A stretch of DNA of 64,000 nucleotides from Bactericera cockerelli (taxonomy: Eukaryota > Arthropoda > Insecta > Hemiptera > Triozidae): contig JAMCCL010000015.1 in the NCBI GenBank assembly GCA_024516035.1, positions 124,001 through 188,000 of the forward strand. Direction: 5' to 3'. Below the pieces are notes generated by a model. It ran no database searches and was not told the origin of the DNA. It worked only from the letters and a program-made list of their open reading frames with translations. This document shows positions 21,301 through 32,900 of the stretch, piece after piece; position 1 is the first letter of the stretch; each line of letters starts with the position of its first letter. A program made the position numbers and the translations under genes.

Positions 21301-24300
21301 AAGGCATTGCCTTTCATTAGTTAGAGATTTTGAAGATTTCCTTTTAAAAAGCCGATCCTTATATAAAAATGATAATTTTATAGTTTTCATTTTCATACCT
21401 AATGTAAAAAAAACATGGTCTTATTTCCGCGAGAGATACTTGTGGTGACCCCTGCAACAAGCCGGAGAGAATTCGGGTAAGAAAAGGTCAACGGGAGAGA
21501 ACTCATTACCTCACCTTGATATGGTGATTACAAATTAATTTCTTTGGCATTTGTAAATCCAGGTGTTTTAGTCATGGGAGGCTCCGAGGACTATTTAGCA
21601 TTGAAAGATAAACCTAATCATGTGGAGTATAGAATCAAAAGGTCTTGATAGGCTGATTGCAAATTTATATATTATTTACTCACTTTGGGGACTCAGGGGG
21701 CCGAATCGGTGATCCAAATATATATTGACCTTAGAAAAATTAAATACCTAAGCTAAAACTATATCTTAAAAAAAAAAAAATTGGAATATGAGACAACATG
21801 GTACATCCACATTTTCCCAGCTTATTTACTTTTGTTATTCATAATGTTTCAGTAATGTATGAACCTATATTTTCGTACAAAAAGAACTGATATCCCCCCA
21901 AAAACAACACTTCGTGGTTAAAAAAATAAGAACGCCTCACTGAATAGAATGATTATAATTAGCTAAAAATAAATGATATCAAATTGAGAACACCTTACCC
22001 CCTCTTTCTATATCTCTGCACTCCTCTCTGAATTTATTCCTCTTATGTGTATCTTTCTTTATCCTTTCTAGGGGTGATCCCAAACTTGATTTCTCTTTAA
22101 ATTTACTTGTTGAACGGCAATAAAAAATGGCGGTCGCAGTATGATTTCTCTGAACTTATTTGATTCGAATTGAAAAAAATACACCGCGACCGCCATTTTT
22201 TATTGCCGTTCAACAAGTAAATTTAAAGAGAAATCAAGTTTGGGATCACCCCTAGAAAGGATAAAGAAAGATACACATAAGAGGAATAAATTCACAGAGG
22301 AGTGCAGAGATATAGAAAGAGGGGGTAAGGTGTTCTCAATTTGATATCATTTATTTTTAGCTAATTATAATCATTCTATTCAGTGAGGCGTTCTTCTTTT
22401 TTTAACCACGAAGTGGTGTTTTTGGGGGGATCATATAATTATCATTAACGGTTCCGTCCTAGCAGATGAGAATTGGGGACAACTATAGGATTGACCCAGG
22501 ACAAAAGTTGTGAGTAGTGGTTATGTGTGTGAGCCAGCTTCCATGGCGTAACGGTTGTCACTGCTTCCCGTTGTCCAGAGATCCTGAATTTGATTCACGG
22601 TCAGAGCAGACTTTTCAGCTTTTCTCACAGAAAATTCTGTTTCCTCTGAACACGTGAGGCTGGCATTACCGGCCCTAACTAGGCTGAGTAAGGTTAATAT
22701 GGGTAGCTGGTATGATTCAAAGAGAATGGAGGGTAAAACCTCCGTTCTGACTATCTCAAATCAGGACGTTAAAATCAAATAGAAACAATGTACATGAAAG
22801 GAGCCTAGACATTGGATCTGGGCGTCCATATAATTCTCTCACCACCGTGATATAGGTATTTGTGCCTATCTCACGGACACGGAATTATTATTATGTGTAT
22901 GAGAAGGACTTTACAGAATGATGTTGGGATTTGAATGAACTCACCGATTTATTTATTAATTTATAAAAAAAACTCCTTATTAAATTAGGACTTTATAAAA
23001 TTCTGTGGAAATATGAATGAATTCACTGATTTTTTTTATTATTAATTTATAAAATAAGAACTTACCAATAATTCTGAGTCAATTTTTCTTCCTCCCACAG
23101 GTCAAGTAGAGTCAATTAATTTCATCATCACAAAATGTCATGACGTCGAGATAGACGCGAGGAATGACTTGGGCTTCACCCCCCTCATGAAGGCAGCCAT
23201 ACAGGGCCGAACCAAGTGTGCCAAACTTCTGCTTGTTGCTGGTAAAGTAATAATTTGTATATTAAAACTAATTTTGTAGACTTTAGATGGCACCTTATTG
23301 TTTTTGTTAGTCCTTCTCTGGTAGTATATAATTTCAAACAAAGTGTCCAAATGACACTTTTAGGGGGGGGGGGTGGTTTATGTTGTTTTCAACTGCATGG
23401 TCATTAGACTGAAGAGCGTCAAGTAGGTGTACATAACCTGAAGAAATATATTTTATTTTAATTTGGGTTTAACGTCGCTTTTAACTGCATTGTCATATCA
23501 CGACGGGGGTGTTACCCTCCATTCGCAGGTAACTCACAAACCAATGATTTATGTTTGATGGTAATATTATGTATTACCTAACGAAGCATGTGAATAGCTC
23601 AAATAGAAAGAATAGATGAAAATATTCTAAGAAATCTCAGTTCGTAATAAAATTGTTCGCTGCTGATCTTGTTAGTTTTCAAGCGTCACAAGATATAATG
23701 CCAGTATGTATAATATGCAACAAACATAGTTTGGTATTGAAAAAATCGTATAACATACCAAGTTGAATTTCTTTTTCTTAATGTGCTTGTGCACAAATGA
23801 ATGTAAAAAGTGCTTGTAACAATTTATTTGCATCAAATTTCCTAAAAAATGAGACAGTAATTTTCCTAGAAATAGAATATTTTCTTTCTATTAAGTCGTT
23901 CCTACGTTTGCACTATTTTAAATTCAGAAATACGAGTACTTTTTTCTACAGAATTTGCATATTAATCACCAAAAATGCAAATTAGCAAGGAGTTCTCTGT
24001 AACTTTGAGTTTTGCATTTTCTCTCCTAGACAAATATTTTAAGATTATCATTATTTTCTTAACAAACTGGGTAATTTTTGGCAAAATAACTTTACTTAGG
24101 TATTGACAAAGATTCTTTTCATAAAAAAGAGAATCTTTTTTTCTTCAGACAGGTGTTCAACAAAACTTGCATTTGCAAGTAACTCGCAAACGTACTAACA
24201 CTCAGAAACATCACCCAGTCCCAGTTTACTAGAAGTTTACTAGAAATACCTATTGATTTTACTAGAAATAGACAGCATGACGAAGGCAACCTGAGAGTCA

Positions 24301-26877
24301 CCAATGAAGATTTAGACTAACTAGATGTTGCTTAATTTACACACTTTAACCCACTTTGACCTCACTTAGACTCAATTGGTCTGGGAAAATTTTGTTCAAT
24401 TGGTCAGTTGAAAGCGACGTTAAACCCCACTTAAAAAAAAAAAATTAAAAAAAAAAAAAAAAAACCCTCGTGATGCTGATTATTTCCGGCTCAAACCAGG
24501 TTGTGTGGGGTTATTGTGGTTAGTAAACTTCAAGCAAATTGAGGGTAATTCTCCTGTTTTCATAAGACCTTGGCAGTCGAAGAAACGTTAGTCCCTAAAA
24601 TGTAACAAAATATAATGTTCAAATCGTGAAAATGAGATCATTCTGGTGAAATTTTATGAAATCCTCAATGTGTCCCAAACTAACAGAGGCAGGGATGTCA
24701 GCAGAATCATTATTATTTTATGATACCCAATGGTTTAGAACCAAAGATTGTTTAGGTAAAAAAATTCCTTACTTGCTGTTTCTTAACTTCAGTGATCTGT
24801 AAAAAACTTATATTTTTTAATGGAAGAGAAAGTTCGATAAAAAAGAAACAAAATGATTAAAAGAACAATCAGAGAAAAGATGATAGGAGACTAATTAAAA
24901 GTTAGAGAGAAAGAGAGACAAACTAAGAGTAGAAATAAGGATAAATAGAGAAAAAAGGATAAGAAGAGGAGGATACAGGAAAAGCAATTTAAAGCTCTGC
25001 TCCACATTCATAACTTTTTCTTTATGTTCATTCGAAGCTGGCGAATGAGAATGAGAGTGAGAGAGATACGAAAAAATCAGGAGAATGTGTTTATGAAGAG
25101 AAAAAAAAGGCAGCATACATTGCAAAGGGATTCTTTCATTTCAGGGCTGAACGCAGGTTACGAATAAGAAGGCTATCATAACTTTTACGGATTTATATCA
25201 TTGTTCTAAAGTGCCTATCCAGCAGAAATGCACCAGTTCTCATTCGATCTCTGAAGTTAATCAACACCCAGTTTTGTAATGGCAGGATTGGTGATCGTTT
25301 GGGATCCGAATCAATCCATGCATGGTTAGCATGAGTGTGTCTTTCTGGCTGTTCCCGGCCACAATCAGGCGGGTGAGGTAAATGAGAGTAACTGGGTTTT
25401 TTTTCCCAAAAAAATGGGTAAAACCCGCGTCGTGTTATGACCATGTAGTTGAAAATAACGTTAAACACAAAAATACAATAAAATTTCTCATGAACACAAC
25501 TCATGAACATCAGCTGTTTCGAGATAATCCCCCTCTTAAGCCGACAATATTTTGAATATTCATGTCTTCAACTAACCAATTCATCAGTTTGTTGAAATGG
25601 AGATGTCAGAATATTAAAATTATCACATTATTACTCATGTCAATTTATTTTTTATGAACGCCGTATAATTAATGTGTATGCAATATGCAGTACTTCTTTC
25701 GCAAATTCGAGAAAAATCCATCTTAATTATATTGGTAGAGTCTTGGGTTTTTTAAATAATTTTACGATTTTTCTTACATTCCGCTTTTAAAAACAGGCCT
25801 GTAACACATACATTAATAGCTCTCGGGATGTGCTAACCCTATCCTGTTTTTCTTATCCCACTTCTTCTCATGGGATTCAAAGGACAGATTTACAAATAGG
25901 ACGAAGAAGCATACAAGGGAAAAATACTAAGGGAAGTCAACCCTTTTTTCGAATAATATTTATTTTTCTTCCCTCTGAAATTCTCAAAAAATAAAGACTA
26001 TTGCCTTTTGTTATCAGATAGTAAATTGGAATTTTATTTTATTTTTCCTGCATAAATCTATTTAGAATGGAAATGAATGTGTGAGCGGAAAAACTGGGAA
26101 TGTCACATTCTTTTTTTTTCAGAATAACATAAAATGTAGGGGTTTTTTTATATCATCTTTTTTTTTCAATTCTTTTTTTATCAATAAAAGTGACACCTCT
26201 AACAGTGAAAAGTAAGTGAACGGAACGAATCTGAACCAAGTACGTCCAGAAAGCTAACAATCTAAAGGCCACGGCTTTTACTGTCTTCCGTGTCCTGGTT
26301 TGTTTTTACTGAGGCTGGTTTGTTTTATCATGTTGCAAAACAAGAATTCCCACTGTTCCAACTTTTCGTATTATTATTTTTTTTTTTTTTTTTTTTTTCC
26401 TTTTTCATTGTCTATTTTTATTATCCTTGGTGGTCTCAAATTAAAAAGAAAAGTTTTTTTTATTTATGTCGTTCACTCCGCAGACATGCACTCAGAAAGA
26501 CCAAAATTTCCTGCTGCTCCGAATAAGGGATATTTTCTGTCCCTTTGAATGTCCTCCGGGATTTTTGTCCACCATCAATTTCGTTCCCTCAAAGGAATAA
26601 TTCCTTCAGCTATCAAGATTATGAGGATAATTCAATAAATCACTCCCGTTTTCTCTCTCCCTTTTCAAATCAAATCTCTCTCTCTCTTTCTCCCCCTCTC
26701 TCTCTCTCTCTCTTTCTCCCCCTCTCTCTCTCTCTTTCTATCTCTTTTTCTCTCTCCCTCTCCTTCTCTCTCGCTCTTTCTCTCTCCCTATCTCCCCCTT
26801 TCTCTTTCTTTCTATCTCTTCGTCTCTCTCTTTATCTTTCTCTGTCCCTACCTCAAACTTTATCTCTCTCCCTCTCT

Positions 26878-26920
<43 letters not shown>

Positions 26921-29900
26921 CTCAATCTCTCTCTCTTCTCTCTCTCTCTCTCTCTCTCTATCTCTCCCTCCTCTCTTTCTGTATTTTGTGCTGCATATGA
27001 AAAAAGTTTGCAGATTCTTCACATAGACAGAGATAAAAAGAGACAGGTATACATTTATTATAATGTATGACTCTCATACAGGGTGATCCAAACCACTGAG
27101 CTACTATTTTTTTCCAGGCTTGAACTTAGAAACAGAAAATTAGTTGTCAATACGGAAAAAATTTAAACTTCGCCCAAGATGGCTGTTTTTCCGAATTTCA
27201 AATGGAAAGCATAATTATAGTATATAGGTATTTAAAAAAAAAAAGAGGGAAAAAAATAGTAGCAATAGAAAAAAACAATAGGTACTCCAAGATTCAAGCC
27301 TCAAAATATTCATGGCAAATTGAAGAAGCCATAATAATAATAATAATGAGAAATTCTTGCTTTAAGAATAATGAATACTATTGAATTGGCATATCATATA
27401 CAGAGCTTCCATAAAGTATCACCCAATCCTGGGTTTCTCGAAAAAGATTCAAAATATCAAAAAAAAAAACCCGTACTCCTTTAATTTTTAGGGGATTATA
27501 TTTAAGTAAAAAATAAAGGACCCCCAGTCAGGTTTGACATGGACCAACTTTAATCTTAAATTGTCGTTTGGCATATTGTTTTAAAGGCCTCATTGAGAGA
27601 AGATCATTGGAACAAATTTCAGTGAGCTACGACTTACCGTTCTCGAGATACAGGGTCGGTCATTCTAGTTAGCATTCCCATATAATTTGAGTCGTTTCCG
27701 AGAAACTCAGGCCTGAGTGAGACTTTATGTAAGCCCTGTATACAATAATAAGAATTTCCTTACCTTAACTTAGCTGTAAGGTTTACCTGTACGGTAAGTA
27801 GAAGTAAAGAAACTTCAAGTATACCGTGTGTTCGTGATGAGTCCTGCTGCTATGCAGGTCTATCTGACTACCCGTGCACTAGTAGTCAAGTGGTTAACGC
27901 ACTAGTCTGGTAATCCAGGTAGCGTACCCTACGCTACCTGGAATATTTGTTGATTCGAATCCTACCCAATGCATGGATTTTTCCTTATTTATTTCTGTAT
28001 GTGATCAAAAAATAATAAGACTTTGAAACTTAGGTGATAGAAAATGCTTTAAGCATTAACATTGCCTGGTGGTTACCTTCTACTAAAGATTATTATTATT
28101 TTGTTTTTAAATCGTACACCCTTAGAAATGTATGACAAATGTTCAAAAGATTTTTCCTAGAAACTTCAGACTTCATATTGAGAACCAAATTTATTTTGTG
28201 TTTCCAGATTCTAGCTCACGCCATTCTCGAGAAAACGATGGTGGCTACCCAGCCACTATCGTTTCGTATAACCCTGTATGTGAATGGAATAATTGAAATA
28301 GAAATTTTAATTTCTATTTCAATATCAGAGAAGAGGAGGCGATCAAAGGGGAAGAGTTAGAACGGTATTGAGTATAGGAGGAAGAGAAAGAAAGAGAGAG
28401 ATATTACTAAAAGAAAGAGATTAATGAGAAAGATATATTATTAAGAGGGGGAGAGAGATAAAGGAAAATGAACAAATAAAAAAGTTTCTACCTGCAATTA
28501 TTTCAAATAGAGGAATATAATTATTCAAAAAGAGATATGGAGCTAGTCATGAAATAGATAATGATAATATAATTATACAATATACAGTACGAGACATAGA
28601 GAGTGAGAGAGAGAGTCAAAGAGATTATATGGTGATTAAAGACAAAAAAAAAGTAGAAGTTCGTGAATAAAATATATACATAGTATGAAAAAGTGTTTGG
28701 GTGATTTTTGTGTGTTTAAGAGACAAAAAATAGTTATTTTAAAGACAAAAAAGTACTTGTGTTGTGAGTGAGAGAGGTTGAGTTAGAGAAAGACAAATCA
28801 GACAGTTTAAACCAGCGTCGATGGCGCGTTGAACGTTGAATGCACCGGTTCTCGTAGGATCACCGCAGTTAAGCAAAGTCCAGCGAGGTGAAGACTTCGT
28901 GATGCTAGCATTCCGACCCACCCCACGCTGGGTGAGCTTAATATGGGTAGCAGATTTGTGAGTTTCCTGCGATTAGAGAGTAACACCCCCGTCGTGATGT
29001 GACCATACAGTTGAAAGCGACGTTAAAACCAAAAAAGGAGTTCATAATGGGTAGGGGGCTAAGAGCCAAATTATGAAATAGGATTAAATATCTAGGACTT
29101 GTTAATGCAAGCCACTATCACTGAACAGCTGATATAAATGCGCTATGATTAGTTGAAATTCCCACTAAAGAGTGCGTTATAAGGGATAGTGTAGGATTAG
29201 TTAAACTAATCCTGTTTCATAATTCGGGCCTAAATCTGTCAGACACATCAAGATATAGTTATGTTCTTCAGTAGTGTGGGCTTACTCTGTCACAGAATGC
29301 CATTCATACGAATCATACGTCAGCAAATGCCGTGGGTGTTTTTCATATATTCCTACCTATGGAGCCTTTGAAGTTTTCATTCATATGAGCATATCATTAG
29401 TTAATTTATACCAAGAACTTAACCAAGTAACAATAATATTAAAATTTGAAATTCCGGCTCCCATATGTATTAGTTACTTATAATTTTTTTTTTTTTTTTT
29501 TTGTAGATTTTTTTTATACTTCATGGTAAGGCACCCCTGCTCCATCTTCCATATTAAAACTTCTCGCCTTGTATCTGCTTCCTCTTAATCTAAGTGAAAC
29601 AGATCTCACTATTGCCAACTCAATCTTTATCTTCATCCAGCCCATTACTTGACTCAAGTTTTTATTCCATTTATCTGAAAGGGTCGAAGCTAGTCTTTGG
29701 ATGAACATTTTAAATTCTGAGTGAAGTGCTCCATCTACTGAACAAATCAGAGGAGAAAAAGATCCTCGAATATCTTCTACTGCCTTGTCATACTTTCTGT
29801 GTTTTTCGGATGCATGAGACCTTGCTGTTGTAGTCCAATCCTGGGATTCGTAGGAAGGTGCGTCAGCGTTAATTACGCGATTATCAAAAAACGCAGCCTT

Positions 29901-32900
29901 TCCAGATTCCCAGATATTATTGACCTTGATGTCAGCTATTAAGGCGCCTCCGTTTTGACTTGCCTCTCGGACAACTGGTTCAACACATACACCATTATGT
30001 GCAAGTCCAGCTAGTGCAGCGCACTCATCACGCAGATAATCATGGCCATATTTTACAAGTCCACCTTTTTTACAATCTAATGCATGATTTAGGTTCATTT
30101 CTTGCCCACATCCATCACAGTTCGTTGGTAACCCTTGTAGTTCATGACCATACCGCATAGCCAAAGCATCCCGGAATTGTGTTGGGGATAAATCAAAGTG
30201 ATCATTTGATGTTGGTATCACAGTTAACCATTGGGAACAATTATTATTTGTTATTCTTTCTAGTTTTCTTTTCTCTTTTGGTGGTAGTTGAGATATCAGT
30301 GTTTTACTTTTTTCTTCGCTTAGTTGTTTCTTGCAAGCTTTTTGATCATTTAATTTTTCTTTAACCCACTTGTTGTGCTCTTGCAGGTCAAGAGGTGAGC
30401 CAGTTTTGATAGCATGTATAAGTATTGAATTGCAAGATACTGATGTTTGAAATGATGACTCAGCAGTTTCTACTGGATCAGTAATTCCTAATCCACCAAG
30501 GCGTGCTGGAAGATGAATAATGTTTTGTTCAAGATCATTTGTTTCTCGCCCAAACAGTGCAGGTAAAAAGCAAGAGCGCAAAAGATCTTTCAATGGTATA
30601 TATTCATCATTGCATCCATCAACGACTCGTTGAACAAAGGACCACTCAAATTGCAAAGATTTTGTTAAAACTGCAAGTGCAGATTGAGGATCTTGTTTAG
30701 CAGCTTTTGCTAAATGACGCACACATGATAACCACTGCGACACTTTTTCTCGTATATATTCCTTCTTTTTATCATCAGGACCAATGACACTTCCCAGGAA
30801 ACGATGTGAGAGAACAACTTGAACATTGAGGTCTTCAAATACATGTATTGCTTGGGATTGAATTTCCGGTTTCACAATTAAAAAACATTTTGCAGGCTCA
30901 GGGTAGTAACCATAGAAGGGACCTTCAGAAATCAAACAGTCAAACCATTTCCTTATTTCTAGAAGCTTTCCCATACAAGAAGAATCGTCAGCATACCAGT
31001 TCTGTGTGTAATTTTCTGATTTCAGTTTTCGAATCAAAGGTAAAATTCCAACAGCATAGAACAGCATTGCTAACGGATCTCCTTGACTTGTACCTTCACA
31101 GCTTAGAATACTTTCATTACTATTTCGGAACATAATTAATGAATATCCTTGATAAGCATTGAAAAGGAAACGAGCACATCTAGGCCAAAGTATTCGCGCG
31201 TTCCAAAGAGCTAAAGGACGACTCAAGACGTTGAAGGCATTTTTTGCATCCACTAAGAGAAGGCCATCAGTTTCATCTTCATGGAAGATAGAAGAAATAC
31301 CATGAATAGCGCCTTCTATACCACTTTTTATTCCCGCACAAAGTTGATCAGCACGACATTCTTCTTGCACATCTTCTCCAGTAAGCATTACCATAGTTTT
31401 TGCACATAACCGTTGTAAACACTCTCCTACACCTATTGGCCGCACTCCTGGACATTTGTCAAGAGCAACACCACGACGAGCGTTGAGAGCACGGATATTG
31501 TTCCATGGCACAATACTATTTGCAAGGTAGCGGGTCAAAGCAGCCACAGCATCCCTCAATCGAGCACTATGAGCTCCATACCGCAAAAGAAAACTCTTCC
31601 ATGAATCTGAATCGGTACCACTAGGTCCTGCGCTTCCTCTGAGAGTTCTTGCTACCTTTTCAATGTGACCGCACGTTACATCAATATCAACCATCAGAGG
31701 AAGATTTTCACATTGTAGGAAAATTTTTGGATCAGGTATTTTTTGAGACGGGTGCTTGCTTTTCAAAGTATCTAACACTGTGGTCCCATCATCAAAAACA
31801 GTATCTAACTCAAGGACACCATTACTATCTCTTTCAGTAATCCACCTAGTGGCCTCACGCAATTTTCCACGTAAGACTAAGCGGGTGAAAATCCTCACTT
31901 TGTGATCTTCAGATATGTCAGCGTGGTTACTTTTCAATTGTCTGTTACATCTTTCAGCTTCATGTAACAACTCATCAAACTGGCCGTTTTTTCCACATAT
32001 CAAGTCTTTTCTGTAGTAGTCGTCTAACATCAGCGCCTTTTCTAATCATTTTATCTCTCTGAAGAATAGTACTGCAGAAAAATAACACCTTTTCTGACAG
32101 AGAACGACTACCTGCAAGACAATTTATTTCGTCTGTTAGTAGAGATACAAATATTCGACCAATTGCTCCTTGGGGCAAACTATACTGTCTCCCTTTCAGT
32201 TTTACGGAACATTTCCATCTCGAATGCCATGCTTCAGTGTCATTCCCCCCAGCAGAATTAGTCATTGGTACACCAAATCCTCGAACAAATATTTCATCAA
32301 GAGGAGATCCATCTTCTTTTTCATCTGTGCCAAAATCTTCATTTTGATCTGATGTAGCGTTAATAGTAACTTGAGATGAACTTGTCTGATGAATCCTTGT
32401 TTCATGAATTTTTCGTCCTCTATCTGTTTTAAAGACTTTGCGACAAATTACACAGTAGAACATATCATTTCTTTGTTGTGCTTCAGAATTTTCATCTGAC
32501 ATATTGAATAAATTGTAAATCTACATGAAGATAGCGTTGTCACTTTAAAAGTTATTAGAAATAAATAGAATTTATTTAAAAGATAACTTAAAAATGTTGG
32601 AAAGTTAAAAGTTTTCGAAATTTTCCTAATTTTCAGGAGCGAACGATTTAGATGTTGCTTCCCTGAAAGCTCTTATAAAGCTTAGGGTAGAAAATATTCA
32701 TAATACAATATCAAACTACATCATTTATATCAGAAAGTGGAACTTATTGACGTTCATGGAAGTTTAACTCACAAAGTGATTGTGCCTGAATTTTACACGT
32801 GTACGCATCTTGCGATTAGACAATACATCTAATCCGTGTACGCATCTGTCCCGGTAGCTCAGTGGTAAAGGCGGCACTCTGTGAATCCAGAGATTCCAGA

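Larger units (their letters stand above)
19859..22430 (-). mobile_element. Helitron-like non-autonomous element, copy 1 (2.57 kb)
   Basis: Read on the minus strand, it starts TCCCCCCAAAAACACCAC at 22430 inside a long palindrome and ends with the 16-bp palindrome CACCTCGGCCGAGGTG followed by TTTGA at 19859. The base before the start is A and the base after the end is T, with no longer target duplication: the Helitron pattern. No Rep/helicase coding is present. From the 3' end inward it holds two tRNA-like segments (about 20610-20680 and 20860-20905) and a ~45-bp tandem array (21100-21330). The canonical CTRR end is replaced by TTGA. A 2-bp AT duplication is formally equivalent to an A^T insertion, so the class is an inference. 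Confidence 0.7.
29484..32520 (-). mobile_element. Non-LTR retrotransposon of the restriction-like-endonuclease type
   Basis: On the minus strand, an N-terminal C2H2 zinc finger, reverse transcriptase, a CCHC knuckle and a restriction-like endonuclease follow in order. Then come only 11 nt of 3' sequence and a 19-nt A tail (T run at 29484-29502). The order is that of R2/NeSL/HERO-like elements; I recall close relatives from cnidarians and fishes rather than a named insect clade. The 5' limit is uncertain, between 32503 and about 32640. No clear target duplication. It lies antisense in the 12-kb ankyrin intron. Confidence 0.85.

Noticed and set aside
26290..26548. Overlapping frames near 26.3 kb with hydrophobic Phe/Leu/Tyr-rich stretches
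   Set aside because: Hydrophobicity comes from a poly(T) run; no splice signals or family resemblance.
32641..32768. Possible alternative 3' exon after ATTTTCCTAATTTTCAG, phase-compatible with the ankyrin exon ending at 23241 (would read GANDLDVASLKALIKLR and stop)
   Set aside because: 43 open codons with a fair acceptor are not unlikely by chance, there is no ankyrin-like pattern, and the exon at 35313 already completes the repeat perfectly. RNA reads could revive it.
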